This document shows positions 9,111 through 19,209 of a stretch of 64,000 bases of DNA, piece by piece. Below the pieces are notes generated by a model. That model saw only the letters and a list, made by a program, of their open reading frames with translations. It searched no databases and was not told where the DNA came from. The stretch's first letter is position 1. Each line of letters opens with the position of its first letter. This stretch comes from Novosphingobium umbonatum (lineage in GTDB: Bacteria; Pseudomonadota; Alphaproteobacteria; Sphingomonadales; Sphingomonadaceae): NCBI RefSeq assembly GCF_004005905.1, contig NZ_SACO01000005.1:62001-126000 (forward strand), in the 5' to 3' direction. The position numbers were made by a program, and so were the translations under genes.

Positions 9111-10133
9111 ATGCTGGAAACAGAGGTCAGTGCTGATCTGCTGCGCTGGTATGATGTTCATGCGCGCAGCCTGCCCTGGCGTGTGCCTCCCGGTGGCAAT
9201 GCGGCTGATCCCTATCGCGTATGGCTGTCCGAAGTGATGCTGCAACAGACCACTGTGGCGGCTGTCATCCCCTATTTCGAACGTTTCACCACCCGCTGGC
9301 CCGATGTGCAGGCCTTGGCCGCCGCGCCAGAGGAAGAGGTGATGGCGGCTTGGGCAGGGCTGGGCTATTATTCGCGGGCGCGGCGACTGGTGGAATGCGC
9401 AAGAGTGGTGGCACAGCGTGGCGGTTTTCCATCGGATGAGGTGGGGCTTCGAGCTTTGCCGGGCCTTGGCGCCTATACGGCGGCGGCGGTGGCGGCGATC
9501 GCTTTTGGCCAGCGCGCCGTGGTGGTGGATGCCAATGTCGAGCGGGTGGTGGCCCGCCTGTTTGCGATTGACGCGCCTCTGCCCGCTGGCCGTGCCGAGA
9601 TCCGCGAGGCGACCGACCGCATCACGCCCGCCCTGCGCAGCGGCGATTTTGCGCAGGCGATGATGGATTTGGGCGCAAGTATTTGCAGCGTCCGTGCCCC
9701 GCAATGTTTAATCTGTCCCCTGTCCAGCCATTGCGCGGGGAAGGGCGCGGCGGAGGCCTATCCGGTCAAACCGCCCAAAAAGGCCAAGGCGCAGCGCAAG
9801 GGCATTGCCTATTGGATCGAGCGTGACGGCCATGTCTGGCTGGTCCGGCGCGAGGCCAAGGGCATGTTGGGCGGCATGCGCGCCTTGCCCGACAATGGCT
9901 GGAGCGCGCGGACCGATGGTATGGGCGCGCCGCCTGTCTCGGCCCAGTGGCTGGAGGCGGGCAGCGTGAGCCATATTTTCACCCATGTCGCGCTGGAGCT
10001 GGATGTCTGGGCGGCAAAGGTCAGTCATGCGCCACAGGGCGATGGCGAATGGTGGCCGCTGGACCGGCTTGACGAGGCGGGCCTGCCCACGCTCTATGCC
10101 CGCGCAGCCGCCTTGGCGTTAAAGGGAGAGTGA
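9111..10133 (+). CDS. mutY: A/G-specific adenine DNA glycosylase
   Basis: Removes adenine mispaired with 8-oxoguanine. With the ATG at 9111 the protein is 340 residues. Catalytic Glu41 lies in WLSEVMLQQTTV, the helix-hairpin-helix is LPGLGAYTAAAVAAIAFG (about 116-133), and catalytic Asp140 follows in VVVDANVERV. Four cysteines in the C-x6-C-x2-C-x5-C spacing (CSVRAPQC..C.....C) bind a 4Fe-4S cluster. The C-terminal half carries the NUDIX-like 8-oxoG recognition domain. An in-frame ATG at 9075 is an alternative start, overlapping the 5' end of the divergent DUF721 gene. nudC follows after one base, so the two are probably co-transcribed. Confidence 0.95.
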   Translation: MLETEVSADLLRWYDVHARSLPWRVPPGGNAADPYRVWLSEVMLQQTTVAAVIPYFERFTTRWPDVQALAAAPEEEVMAAWAGLGYYSRARRLVECARVVAQRGGFPSDEVGLRALPGLGAYTAAAVAAIAFGQRAVVVDANVERVVARLFAIDAPLPAGRAEIREATDRITPALRSGDFAQAMMDLGASICSVRAPQCLICPLSSHCAGKGAAEAYPVKPPKKAKAQRKGIAYWIERDGHVWLVRREAKGMLGGMRALPDNGWSARTDGMGAPPVSAQWLEAGSVSHIFTHVALELDVWAAKVSHAPQGDGEWWPLDRLDEAGLPTLYARAAALALKGE

Positions 10134-10134
10134 G

Positions 10135-11028
10135 ATGACGCAGCCTGAAATGACTTTTGCAGGCAGCCCGCTGGACCGCGCCGATGCCTTGCGTTCCGAT
10201 GCGCAGGCCTTGGCGGCTTTGCAGGCGCAGGGCGGGCGGCTGCTGGCCTTGCAGGGATTGGAGCCGGTCGTTGATGGCGGGCTGGTCTGGCAAAGTCTGG
10301 ATGCTGCGCCAGAAGGGGCGGAGCTGATCTTCCTCGGGCTGGATGCCGAAGGGCAAGGCCATTTTGTCGCCGCGCCGCGCCCCGAAGACGCCAGCACCGC
10401 GCCTGCCAGTTTCGATCTGTGGAGCGCTCTATCGGGCCTGTCGCATCAGGAAGTCGCCATTTATGGCGCGGCCCGCGCTTTGGCGGGTTGGCATGGGCGG
10501 CACCGTTTCTGCGCGCGTTGCGGCAGCCCGACCCGCATCGCCAAAGGCGGGTGGCAGCGCGATTGCATCAGCGAGGCCTGCGCCACGCCGCATTTCCCCC
10601 GTACCGATCCGGTGGTGATTATGACTGTAGAGCATGAAGGCCGCCTGTTGCTGGGCCGCCAACCCCGCTTTCCTGCGGGGCGCTATTCGGCGCTGGCGGG
10701 CTTTATCGAACCGGGCGAGACTTTCGAGGAGGCGGTGGCCCGCGAAATCCGCGAGGAAGCGGGCGTGACGGTGCGCGACGTGCGCTATGTCGCCAGCCAG
10801 CCTTGGCCTTTCCCCTCCAGCCTGATGATCGCGGGCCATGCCTATGCCGATGATCCGGCGCTGAACATTGACACCAATGAATTGGAAGACGCCCGCTGGT
10901 TCACCCGCGAACAAGTGGCCGAGGCGATGGAGGCGCGTGCGCGGGGGGAGGACGGAGTAGCCTTTAGCGCACCATCGCCACGCGCGATTGCATGGCATTT
11001 GCTGGATCGGTGGTTGCGTGCGGCTTAA
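10135..11028 (+). CDS. nudC: NAD(H) pyrophosphatase / NUDIX hydrolase
   Basis: Hydrolyses NAD(H) to NMN(H) and AMP and, in characterised relatives, removes NAD caps from RNA. The 297-residue protein has an N-terminal variable domain, a zinc ribbon with Cys126, Cys129, Cys144 and Cys149, and a NUDIX box beginning at about residue 189 (GFIEPGETFEEAVAREIREE). The downstream SQPWPFPSSLM element is the NudC-specific motif that separates it from general NUDIX enzymes. Starts two bases after the mutY stop; the 3' end overlaps the convergent DUF1489 gene by four bases. Confidence 0.95.
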   Translation: MTQPEMTFAGSPLDRADALRSDAQALAALQAQGGRLLALQGLEPVVDGGLVWQSLDAAPEGAELIFLGLDAEGQGHFVAAPRPEDASTAPASFDLWSALSGLSHQEVAIYGAARALAGWHGRHRFCARCGSPTRIAKGGWQRDCISEACATPHFPRTDPVVIMTVEHEGRLLLGRQPRFPAGRYSALAGFIEPGETFEEAVAREIREEAGVTVRDVRYVASQPWPFPSSLMIAGHAYADDPALNIDTNELEDARWFTREQVAEAMEARARGEDGVAFSAPSPRAIAWHLLDRWLRAA

Positions 11029-11432
11029 ACCAGCCCCAGCCTTGCCAATTCGCTCGCCATATCGGCGGGCAGCACATCGCCGCTGGCGCCACTGGCCAGA
11101 TCAGCGGGGGCGTCTTTCTCCTCCAGATAGCGCCAGCCTTGATGCGCGCGGCGTGGAGTGGGGACGACATCGATCAGATCGGAGGAGATCAGGATGGCGG
11201 TGCGGCCCCCCTCGGCTTCGGAAAAGCCGATGATCTCGCTGCGGGCCACCAATTGATGTTTCAGGATCCAGAACACCGATCCGCCGATCATTTCGGCTGC
11301 GCGCTTGGGGCAATTGCGCGTGGTGATATGCACAACCTTCTCGCCCCCGCGCCGCCCGCCATCGGCAAACCAGCCATGCACTTCGTCCAGCGATTGCGCG
11401 CCATAGGCGACTTTGGTCATATTGAGCGGCAT
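11025..11432 (-). CDS. DUF1489 family protein
   Basis: A 135-residue conserved protein of unknown function found mainly in alphaproteobacteria. The ATG at 11432 gives the usual N-terminus MPLNMTKVAYG; longer versions would run into mgtE. Recognisable parts are the TTRNCPKRAAEM segment, GSVFWILKH, and RPHQGWRYL-like RAHQGWRYLEEKDAP. No signal peptide or membrane helix. It follows mgtE with a 13-nt gap and may be co-transcribed with it. I can assign no biochemical role. Confidence 0.85.
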   Translation of the reverse strand: MPLNMTKVAYGAQSLDEVHGWFADGGRRGGEKVVHITTRNCPKRAAEMIGGSVFWILKHQLVARSEIIGFSEAEGGRTAILISSDLIDVVPTPRRAHQGWRYLEEKDAPADLASGASGDVLPADMASELARLGLV

Positions 11433-11445
11433 GGGGATAGGGCTT

Positions 11446-12879
11446 TCAAACCAGTCCGGTGGCGACGGCCAGACCAAGGAAGGAGAAGAAGCCCATAACG
11501 TCGGTGGCAGTGGTGACAAATACGGCCGAAGAGACAGCCGGATCGACATTGGCGCGGTCCAGCGTGATGGGCACCAGAATACCGGCCAGACCGGCCACCA
11601 GATTGTTGATAATCATCGCCGCGCCAATCACTGCGCCCAGATGCGGGTTATGGAACAAAAGCGCGGTGCTGGTGCCGATCAACAGGCCCAGCGACAGGCC
11701 ATTGGCCATGGCGATGCGCAATTCGCGCAAGACCATGCGGATCGTGTTCGAACTGGTCAGCTGATTGGTGGCAATGGCGCGCACCACCACCGCCAAAGTC
11801 TGCGTGCCCGCATTGCCGCCCATGCCCGACACGATCGGCATCAGCACGGCCAGCAGGGCAAAGCGGGCAATCGCGTCCTGAAACAGGCTGACCACCGATG
11901 AGGCCAGAATGGCCGTGCCCAGATTGACCACCAGCCATGACAGGCGGGTGCGGACCGTCATCAGGATCGGCTCGTTAATGTCGCCATCACCGGCGCCCGA
12001 CAGGCGCAGGATGTCCTCGCTGGCCTCTTCCTGAATGATGTGGACCACGTCGTCCACCGTGATCTGGCCCACCAGACGCCCGCTTTCATCCACCACGGCG
12101 GCGGAGATCAGCGCGTATTTCTGGAAACGCAGCGCCACCTCTTCCTGATCCATGGTGACAGGGATCAGCGTCTGGTCGCGCTTCATCACATCGGACAGGG
12201 CAATATGCCGGTCGGTGCGCAGGATCCACGACAATTGGCAGGTGCCCACCGGCCGGTAATGGGCGTCCACAATGAACACTTCCCAAAACTCGGTGGCCAG
12301 ATCCTTGTTGTCGCGCAGATAGTGGATGAGTTCACCCACGGTCAGTTGTTCGTTCACCGCGATAAAGTCGCGGCTCATCAAACGGCCTGCGGTCTCCTCC
12401 GGATAGGCCAGCGCCGATTCGATGGCGGCGCGCTCTTCCGGCTCCATCTCGGCCAGCACGGCCTGCTGTTCTTCGGGCTCAAGATCTTCGAGCAGGGCGA
12501 CCGCGTCGTCGGTCTCCATCTCCTCGGCAATCTCGGCAATATCCTCGGCCGACAGCTCGTCCACCAATGCTTCGCGCACGTGGTCGTTCAGCTCGGCAAA
12601 GACCTCGCTGCCCATCAGGTCGGAAATGGCGCGGGTCAGCGCGCTGCGCTCGTCAGCCTCTACCTGTTCCAGCAGGTCGGCGATGTCGGCGGGGTGCAGC
12701 GGCTCCACTAACGCATAGACAGCGCCATCATCACCCGCCTCCAGCGCGTCGCGCACACGGCGGACATAGTCGCTTTTCAGCATGTTATCCGCGTCCAGAC
12801 GCTCGCTTTCCGCAGGCACGGCTTCGCTTGCCGCTTGGGCGGTGTCGATCGTGTCAGGGTCCAGCGGCTCCAGGCTCAT
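11446..12879 (-). CDS. mgtE: Magnesium transporter MgtE
   Basis: Mg2+ channel of the inner membrane. The ATG at 12879 gives 477 residues, near the family norm of about 450. Order: acidic superhelical N domain (about 45-150), paired CBS domains (about 150-280), a plug helix, then five membrane helices with the conserved PIVSGMGGNAGTQTLAVVVRA segment and the Mg-binding Asp region near the C-terminus (DRANVDPAVSSAVFVTTATDV, Asp in the pore). Longer in-frame extension to 13029 would add non-conserved residues. Confidence 0.95.
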   Translation of the reverse strand: MSLEPLDPDTIDTAQAASEAVPAESERLDADNMLKSDYVRRVRDALEAGDDGAVYALVEPLHPADIADLLEQVEADERSALTRAISDLMGSEVFAELNDHVREALVDELSAEDIAEIAEEMETDDAVALLEDLEPEEQQAVLAEMEPEERAAIESALAYPEETAGRLMSRDFIAVNEQLTVGELIHYLRDNKDLATEFWEVFIVDAHYRPVGTCQLSWILRTDRHIALSDVMKRDQTLIPVTMDQEEVALRFQKYALISAAVVDESGRLVGQITVDDVVHIIQEEASEDILRLSGAGDGDINEPILMTVRTRLSWLVVNLGTAILASSVVSLFQDAIARFALLAVLMPIVSGMGGNAGTQTLAVVVRAIATNQLTSSNTIRMVLRELRIAMANGLSLGLLIGTSTALLFHNPHLGAVIGAAMIINNLVAGLAGILVPITLDRANVDPAVSSAVFVTTATDVMGFFSFLGLAVATGLV

Positions 12880-13082
12880 GGGCCAAGGGATTAGGCAGTT
12901 GTTCCATAAATGCAACCGCCCAATGGCGCGCTTTGACCAGTTTATGCGCATGGGGCCAAGCTCTGCACAGGGCTGCACCATCTGGCGCGTGACTTTGCGC
13001 CACGCCATCTCTATCAGAGCGCGCGACACGGGGACCTATCGGCCCAAAGCGCCGCCCCGTATGCCAGCAGGAGTTAAGACAA

Positions 13083-13550
13083 ATGGCCGAGGAATTTCTG
13101 ACCTTCACCGTGGATACTGGTAATGGCACGGGTGATGTGGTTATCAAGCTGCGCCCCGATCTGGCCCCCGGCCATGTGGAACGCATCAAGGAACTGGCCG
13201 GTGAAGGCTTTTACGATGGCGTGAAGTTCCACCGCGTGATCCCCGGCTTCATGGCGCAGGGCGGTTGCCCCCATGGCACCGGCACCGGCGGCAGCGACAA
13301 GCCCGACCTGAAGGCCGAATTCAACAACGAACCCCACGTTCGCGGCGTATGCTCGATGGCGCGCACCAGCGCTCCGCATTCGGCTAACAGCCAGTTTTTC
13401 ATCTGTTTTGACGATGCCACCTTCCTTGACCGTCAGTACACGGTTTGGGGCGTGGTGCAGTCGGGCATGGAATTCATCGACGCCCTGCCCAAGGGCGAAC
13501 CGCCGCGTAACCCCGGCAAGATTGTGAAGGCCACCGTTTCGGCTGCCTGA
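13083..13550 (+). CDS. ppiB: Cyclophilin-type peptidyl-prolyl isomerase
   Basis: Cytoplasmic proline isomerase, 155 residues, without a signal peptide. Active-site elements FHRVIPGFMAQGG (Arg, Phe and Met of the catalytic pocket), SMARTSAPHSANSQFFIC and the loop FLDRQYTVWGVV are intact. A clear Shine-Dalgarno (AGGAG) precedes the ATG. It is followed by a hairpin terminator and is probably monocistronic. Confidence 0.95.
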   Translation: MAEEFLTFTVDTGNGTGDVVIKLRPDLAPGHVERIKELAGEGFYDGVKFHRVIPGFMAQGGCPHGTGTGGSDKPDLKAEFNNEPHVRGVCSMARTSAPHSANSQFFICFDDATFLDRQYTVWGVVQSGMEFIDALPKGEPPRNPGKIVKATVSAA

Positions 13551-13562
13551 ACCTGATCGCGG

Positions 13563-13592
13563 CCTCTCCCGTTGCATGGGCAGCGGGAGAGG
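13563..13592 (+). terminator. terminator hairpin after ppiB
   Basis: A 9-bp stem (CCTCTCCCG at 13563-13571 with its complement at 13584-13592) just after the ppiB stop codon, followed by TTGTT. The T-run is short, so termination efficiency is uncertain. Confidence 0.6.
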
Positions 13593-13729
13593 TTGTTAGT
13601 CAGGGGTGAAAGTTTGAGATTAACGCAAATGCAACTTTGATTGCGGGTTGCAACGCAGGGGGGCAACAGGGCCTCCTTGTAGATTTACCGTGTAAGCAAG
13701 GCGAAATCCGGATAAAAAGGGATCGCTTT

Positions 13730-15493
13730 GTGTTAAACCAGATCAAGATCAGCACGCTTGTTACGGCTGGCTCTCTCACCCTTGCCGCCCTGATTGGCGG
13801 TAGCGCCGTAACCGCCGCGGTTGGTGCCGGTGCCATGCAGCGCGATCTGGTTTATATTAACGAAAATTCGCTCCCCAGCGTGGCGGCCTTGGGCCAGATT
13901 GTGATCGATTTTGAAATCGCGCGCATTCGCCTCTCGCGCGTGATCATGGCCAAATCGCCCGAAGAACTGGCCAAAGCCAATGGCGAGTTGGACAAGGGCA
14001 TCGTCAAGGTCGATGAGCAGGTTGCCGCCTATGGCAAGCTGATTTCGGATGACAAGGACAAAGCCCTTTACGAAGCCTTTTCGCAAAAGTGGCAACAGTT
14101 CCGCGCCGATATGGAGGCGGTGAAACAGGCTGCCACCGACAATCCGGCACAGGCCGAAGTCCTTTATCGCGGCGAGATTGTCCAGCACGCCCGCGATTTG
14201 CAAAGCGCGATTGAGGAGGACAAGGATTACAACAGCCAACTGGCGCAGCAGCGTACCGATGAAGCCGTGGCGGGGGCGAAGGCCTCGGTGTGGCGTTATA
14301 GCGTGCTGGGCGTGGCTGGCGTGGTGATTGGCTTGCTGGTGATGCTGATGCTGCGTGTGCGCTTGACCAGTCCCTTGGCGCGGCTGCGCGATGCGATGGG
14401 TTCCATGGCGCGCGGGCAGGTGGACATGTCGATCCCCGGCACGGAAAAGCCCGATGAACTGGGCGAGATTGCCCGCGCTTTGGATGACATTCGCACGTCC
14501 GTTGCCGAACGCAGCCGGTTGGAGGCTGAAAGCAAGCTGGTGGCGCAGCAGCAGGTGACCGGCGCCTTGGAAAAGGGGCTGGGGGCGCTGCGTCAGGGGC
14601 AGTTGAGCCACCGTATCGACAACCACTTCCCTGCCGAATACGAACAATTGCGTCAGGATTTCAACGCTACCGTGGCTTCTCTGGCCGAACAGATGGGCGA
14701 AGTGGCCCGTTCGGCAGGCGCGGTGCGTACCGGTGCCAGCGAGATTTCCGCCGCCGCGCAGGATCTGGCGCGCCGCACCGAAGTGCAGGCTTCCTCGCTG
14801 GGCGAAACGGCCAGCACGGTGCGCGATCTGGCCGAATCGGTCAGTTCGGCGGGCGCAGGTGTGGCCAATGCCGCCAATGCCGCGCGTGAGGCCGAAAGCG
14901 AGGCTTCGGCCAGCGGACAGCTGATGCTGGATGCGGTGGCCGCGATGAATTCCATTGCCGCCACCTCGGAAAAGATGCGCTCGATTGTCGAGATCATCGA
15001 CGGCATCTCGTTCCAGACCAACTTGCTGGCGCTCAATGCCGGTGTGGAGGCTGCGCGTGCGGGTGATGCGGGCAAGGGCTTTGCCGTGGTGGCCACCGAG
15101 GTCCGCAACCTGGCCGAGCGCAGCGCCGAGGCTGCACGTGAAATTGGCGCCCTGATCGTCAATTCGGGCCATGAAGTGCGCCAAGGCGTGGATATGGTCA
15201 GCCAGACCCAGTCGAGCCTGCAACGCATCGTCGACCGCTCGACCGAAGTGGCGGCCATGCTGTCCAGCCTGTCGGCCACAGCGGCCAGTCAGGCATCATC
15301 CATTGCGCAGGTCAACAGCGTGCTCAGCGATCTTGACCGCGCCACCCAGCAAAATGCCGCGCTGGTCGAAGAATCTACCGCCGCCTCGCATTCACTGGCC
15401 ACCGAATCCGAACGTCTGTCGGCGGTGGTGCAGCGCTTCTCCTCCGGCCATCAGGGCGGTGGTTCCTATGGTCAGCAGCGCTATGCGGCTTAA
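13730..15493 (+). CDS. Methyl-accepting chemotaxis protein, membrane-bound
   Basis: Transmembrane chemoreceptor signalling to CheA/CheW, none of which are in the window. I chose the GTG at 13730 because AAAGGGA lies at good spacing upstream and the protein then begins with a short cytoplasmic segment and TM1 (about residues 8-35). A four-helix-bundle-type sensor domain follows (about 36-190), then TM2 ([14 protein letters not shown]), HAMP (about 215-265) and a signalling domain with the conserved hairpin tip [20 protein letters not shown]. Length 587. The ligand is unknown. The 3' end overlaps the convergent LysR gene by four bases. Confidence 0.93.
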   Translation: MLNQIKISTLVTAGSLTLAALIGGSAVTAAVGAGAMQRDLVYINENSLPSVAALGQIVIDFEIARIRLSRVIMAKSPEELAKANGELDKGIVKVDEQVAAYGKLISDDKDKALYEAFSQKWQQFRADMEAVKQAATDNPAQAEVLYRGEIVQHARDLQSAIEEDKDYNSQLAQQRTDEAVAGAKASVWRYSVLGVAGVVIGLLVMLMLRVRLTSPLARLRDAMGSMARGQVDMSIPGTEKPDELGEIARALDDIRTSVAERSRLEAESKLVAQQQVTGALEKGLGALRQGQLSHRIDNHFPAEYEQLRQDFNATVASLAEQMGEVARSAGAVRTGASEISAAAQDLARRTEVQASSLGETASTVRDLAESVSSAGAGVANAANAAREAESEASASGQLMLDAVAAMNSIAATSEKMRSIVEIIDGISFQTNLLALNAGVEAARAGDAGKGFAVVATEVRNLAERSAEAAREIGALIVNSGHEVRQGVDMVSQTQSSLQRIVDRSTEVAAMLSSLSATAASQASSIAQVNSVLSDLDRATQQNAALVEESTAASHSLATESERLSAVVQRFSSGHQGGGSYGQQRYAA

Positions 15494-16377
15494 AGCCCGG
15501 CCTTGACCAGCCAGTCGTAGAAAATCCGCACCGGGCGCGTTTCCAGCGCCTTGGGGCGGCACACGAACCAATAGGAATAGGGGCTGTTCACCTCGATATC
15601 GAACAGGCGCACCAAACGGTCATCGCCTTCGCGCAGGAAATGGTCATCATGCAGGATGGCCACGCCCAACCCCTGCGTTGCGGCGGCGATGATCAACTGG
15701 GCGGAGTCGAAATGGTCAATGGCCGCCGGTTCCAGCTTTTCCAGCCCCAGCGCCGATTTCCACACGTCAAAGCTTTCGGGCAGGTCGGTGGAGATCACGA
15801 AGGTCTGTTTCGACAGGCGCGCCACATCGGGCGTGGCGCCAATCTCTGCGGCCAGAGCGGGGCTGGCGAAGGCATGGACCTTGTTATGGTCGAGCCGGAC
15901 CGAATGGAGCGCGGGATCGGGCTCTTTTGACAGCACAATCGCGGCATCAATCGAATCGCCCAATTCGGAATCGAGCTGCGCGCCAGTGTCAAAGTCGATA
16001 TGCAGGCGCGGGTGCAATTTGCGCAATTCGGGCAGGCGCGGGAACAGACGTTCACCGGCAAACAGCGCGGGAATGCCCAGATGCAGGCGCATCACATTGC
16101 CCGCCTCCATCTGCGATTCCACCGCTTCGGCCAATTCCTCCAGCTTGGGGCTGACCGCCGCGTAAAAGGCCTGACCATCATCGGTCAGCTTCATCGCCTG
16201 ATGCTGGCGGGTGAACAGGCGCTTGCCCACGAAATCTTCCAGACTGCCCACGCGCCGCGACAGGGCCGAAGGGCTGAGGCCCAATTCATGCGCCGCCGCC
16301 TTGGCGGAACCGAGGCGGACGATGCGGACAAAGGCTTCCAGCGCGCGCAGGGGGGGCAAGCGGCGAGTGGCGGGCAT
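15490..16377 (-). CDS. LysR-family transcriptional regulator, GcvA-like
   Basis: DNA-binding regulator of 295 residues. The N-terminal winged helix-turn-helix ([20 protein letters not shown] to about residue 65, with [16 protein letters not shown] as recognition region) resembles GcvA-type members, which usually start with a PPLRALRAFE-like segment. Residues 90-290 form the periplasmic-binding-protein-like effector domain. No divergent target gene is adjacent: corC reads the same way upstream and the chemoreceptor converges, so the regulated gene is unknown. Confidence 0.9.
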   Translation of the reverse strand: MPATRRLPPLRALEAFVRIVRLGSAKAAAHELGLSPSALSRRVGSLEDFVGKRLFTRQHQAMKLTDDGQAFYAAVSPKLEELAEAVESQMEAGNVMRLHLGIPALFAGERLFPRLPELRKLHPRLHIDFDTGAQLDSELGDSIDAAIVLSKEPDPALHSVRLDHNKVHAFASPALAAEIGATPDVARLSKQTFVISTDLPESFDVWKSALGLEKLEPAAIDHFDSAQLIIAAATQGLGVAILHDDHFLREGDDRLVRLFDIEVNSPYSYWFVCRPKALETRPVRIFYDWLVKAGL

Positions 16378-16381
16378 GGGG

Positions 16382-17293
16382 TCAGTCCTCTTCGCTCAGG
16401 AGGGAGGCCGGTGGGTGCAGGCGTAGACGCATAACATGTCTTTCATCGGCTTGCGTCACTTCAATCGTCCATCCGCTGGGGTGGGGGATCATCGTGCCGA
16501 CATGGGGCACATGGCCCGCCATCAGGAAGGCCAGCCCGCCCAGCGTATCAATATCTTCCTCCACCTCGGCCAGACGCGGGTCGATGCGTTCGCCCACTTC
16601 CTCCAACCGGGCCTTGGCATCGGCGTCCCACATGCCTTCTTCCAGCGGGGTCAGCAGCGGGGCAGGGGCATCATCATGCTCGTCCTCGATCTCGCCGACG
16701 ATTTCCTCGACCAGATCCTCAAAGGTGATGATGCCTTCGGTGCCCGAATATTCATCGACCACCACGGCCAGATGCACACGGCTCGACCGCATATCGGCCA
16801 GCACATCCAGCGCGCCGCGTGCGGTGGGCACAAACAAGGGCTGGCGCATCAGGCGGGTCCAATGGCCTTGCGGTTCCTCGCCACGGGCCAGATAGCCGAA
16901 CACATCCTTGATAAGGATCATGCCGATCACTTCATCCAGCGTGTCGCGATAGACCGGCATGCGCGAATGGCCGTGTTCGGCAAAGGCGGCGACCACATCG
17001 GCAAAGGGCGCATTATGCGGCACCGCCACAATCGCCCCGCGCGGGATGCAGACATCGGCGGCATCATGTTCGGAGAAATGGAGCAGGTTGCGCAACATCT
17101 GCCGCTCCATCAGTGACAGGTCCCCCTTGCCAGCAGGCGCGCCGCCTTCCTCTTCATGCTCGTCGATAATGTCTTCCAGATGGTCGCGCAGCGATTGGTC
17201 CGCCTCGCCTCCGTCAAAGAAACGTCTTACCGCTCGCCACAGCGAGAGCTTACTGTCCGACTCTCCGTTGCCGGTGTCTCCAAGACGGCCCAT
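16382..17293 (-). CDS. corC: CorC/HlyC-family CBS-domain protein
   Basis: Cytoplasmic protein with two CBS domains (about residues 75-200; e.g. MPVYRDTLDEVIGMILIKD and LAVVVDEYSGTEGIITFEDL) and a C-terminal CorC_HlyC transporter-associated domain. Associated with magnesium/cobalt efflux or envelope integrity. With the ATG at 17293 it has 303 residues; ATG 17377 would overlap ybeY and add residues unlike the family. It is downstream of ybeY and phoH, the usual miaB-phoH-ybeY-corC order. The apolipoprotein N-acyltransferase gene that often follows is absent here. Confidence 0.88.
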   Translation of the reverse strand: MGRLGDTGNGESDSKLSLWRAVRRFFDGGEADQSLRDHLEDIIDEHEEEGGAPAGKGDLSLMERQMLRNLLHFSEHDAADVCIPRGAIVAVPHNAPFADVVAAFAEHGHSRMPVYRDTLDEVIGMILIKDVFGYLARGEEPQGHWTRLMRQPLFVPTARGALDVLADMRSSRVHLAVVVDEYSGTEGIITFEDLVEEIVGEIEDEHDDAPAPLLTPLEEGMWDADAKARLEEVGERIDPRLAEVEEDIDTLGGLAFLMAGHVPHVGTMIPHPSGWTIEVTQADERHVMRLRLHPPASLLSEED

Positions 17294-17357
17294 TTCGGCC
17301 ACAGCGCGTAATACTCCAATAGGCCGCGCGGCAAACGCAGCGGCAGTTGCGGGAAAT

Positions 17358-17855
17358 TCAAATCCCGTGGTCGCCATATGGGTCGGCAATGCCGATAAGT
17401 GCAAGCGCCTTTATTTCCAAAATTTCCATTTCCCGCGCATCTTCATCGGAAATTTCATGATCCAGCCCCGCCAGATGCAACAGGCCATGGATCATCAGAT
17501 GGGCGGCATGGTCTTCCAGGCTGATGCCCTTTTCCTCCGCCTCGCGCGCGCAGGTTTCATAGGCCAGCGCCAGATCGCCCAGCATTTCGGGCGGGCCATC
17601 GCCGTCCAGATCCAGCAGATCCTCGCGTTCCAGCATGGGGAAGGACAAGACATTGGTCGGCTTGTCCTTGCCCCGCCACTCGGCATTGAGCACCTGCACT
17701 TCATCATCGCTGGTCATCAACAGGCTGACCAACAGGCAATCCTTGGCCAATTCGGGCGCCACCACGGTCAGCGCACCCGCCGCCTTGGCCGCCAGCGCCT
17801 CCCAATCGGTGGTGGCGGGCCAAGGGGCTTCGATATCGATTTCAAGCGTCAACAT
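17358..17855 (-). CDS. ybeY: Endoribonuclease YbeY (rRNA maturation)
   Basis: Single-strand-specific metallo-endoribonuclease that matures 16S rRNA 3' ends and takes part in ribosome quality control. The 165-residue protein carries the zinc motif H-x3-H-x5-H in MIHGLLHLAGLDHE near residue 120, and the family segment KPTNVLSFP near residues 64-72. Encoded 66 nt downstream of phoH in the same direction. Confidence 0.95.
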   Translation of the reverse strand: MLTLEIDIEAPWPATTDWEALAAKAAGALTVVAPELAKDCLLVSLLMTSDDEVQVLNAEWRGKDKPTNVLSFPMLEREDLLDLDGDGPPEMLGDLALAYETCAREAEEKGISLEDHAAHLMIHGLLHLAGLDHEISDEDAREMEILEIKALALIGIADPYGDHGI

Positions 17856-17921
17856 GGCGCCTGCCTAAAAGCTGCGGGCGCAAATGTCTAAGCTTAATCC
17901 TTATGGGCCTAATCTGCGATG

Positions 17922-18971
17922 TCACGCCAGATCCTGTCCTTCATAGGCATCCACAATCCGCCCGACGATGGGATGGCGCACCACATCATCGCGGTTGAAC
18001 CGCACCGTGGCGATGCCTTCCACACCTTCCAGCTTGGCCACGGCATCGTTGAGCCCGCTCATCGCCTGCCCGCCGGGCAAATCGACCTGTTTGGGGTCGC
18101 CGCAGATCACCATCCGGCTGTTCATGCCGAAGCGGGTGAGGAACATTTTCATCTGCGCATGGGTGGTGTTCTGCGCCTCGTCCAGAATGACGAAAGCATC
18201 GGCCAGCGTGCGTCCGCGCATGAAGGCAATCGGCGCTACCTCGATCTCGCCATTGGCCAGGCGGCGTTCCACCTGTTCGGGCGGCATGCAGTCATAGAGC
18301 GCGTCATACAAAGGCCGCAGATAGGGATCGACCTTGTCCTTCATATCACCGGGCAGAAAGCCCAGCTTTTCCCCCGCCTCCACCGCAGGGCGCGACAGGA
18401 TCAGGCGTTTGACGCTGCCATTGATCAATTGCGATACGGCCTGCGCCACGGCGATATAGGTCTTGCCCGTGCCTGCCGGACCCAGCGCGAAAATCACATC
18501 ATGCTTGGCCAGCGCCCGCATATATTCGATTTGCGTGGGGCTGCGCGGCACGATGGTTTTGCCGCGCGTGCGGATCATGATCGGGGGGTGGCTGTCATCG
18601 CCCGAAATGATGCCTTCCAGCATCGGTTCCACCGACATGGCGATCAGGCTTTCCACCGCGCCAGCGTCGATTTCCTGACCCTGAATGATGCGGCGGTGCA
18701 GGCCTTGCAGCACTTCACGGGCGCGGGCGACATTATCCTCGTTGCCCTCGATCATGATGCGGTTGCCACGGGCGGAAATATACACGCCCAGACGGTTTTC
18801 GATCAGCACCAGATTGGAATCAAACTGCCCGAACAAGGCGCCGAGTATTGTCGGCTCATCGAACTCCAGCTCGGCTCTGGCCCGCCGCGAAGGGTTGGGC
18901 CGTGCTTGCTGGGGACGAAATTGCGCCACTTCACCCATGGTGTCGTTAGCGCGGATGTGCTTGCGGGCCAT
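17922..18971 (-). CDS. phoH: PhoH-like ATPase
   Basis: Cytoplasmic P-loop ATPase of the PhoH family, often linked to RNA metabolism with YbeY. The ATG at 18971 gives 349 residues; ATG 18938 (MGEVAQF) is a shorter alternative, while the open frame upstream to 19130 looks non-coding. A KH-like N-terminal region (about 35-110, ENRLGVYISARGNRIMIEG) is followed by Walker A GPAGTGKT near residue 170 and Walker B AFVILDEAQNTT. In many relatives miaB lies immediately upstream; here an opposite-strand RcnB-like gene sits between. Confidence 0.93.
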   Translation of the reverse strand: MARKHIRANDTMGEVAQFRPQQARPNPSRRARAELEFDEPTILGALFGQFDSNLVLIENRLGVYISARGNRIMIEGNEDNVARAREVLQGLHRRIIQGQEIDAGAVESLIAMSVEPMLEGIISGDDSHPPIMIRTRGKTIVPRSPTQIEYMRALAKHDVIFALGPAGTGKTYIAVAQAVSQLINGSVKRLILSRPAVEAGEKLGFLPGDMKDKVDPYLRPLYDALYDCMPPEQVERRLANGEIEVAPIAFMRGRTLADAFVILDEAQNTTHAQMKMFLTRFGMNSRMVICGDPKQVDLPGGQAMSGLNDAVAKLEGVEGIATVRFNRDDVVRHPIVGRIVDAYEGQDLA

Positions 18972-19209
18972 GCGCTCCTTGTCTGCGGAGCCGGAGTCGG
19001 ATGACTGCTCCGCTGATGCAAAACTATCCCATTGCCCCTTCGGCGCAAAGCGCAAATAGGTGGCTGGCTTGTGGATAAGCTTGCGACAAATTGCGACAAC
19101 TCTGAACGAAGCCTGTTGGGCGGGTTCCAAATCGGTTCATGCGGAGGTGGGCAAAAGGGCTTCATTGGCAGGGTCCGCAAGGGGCGCTGCCCCGATAAAG
19201 GAGACAATC

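Noticed and set aside
12880..13082. Magnesium-responsive leader upstream of mgtE
   Set aside because: No convincing M-box type pattern could be recognised by eye; the region looks like ordinary promoter space between divergent genes.
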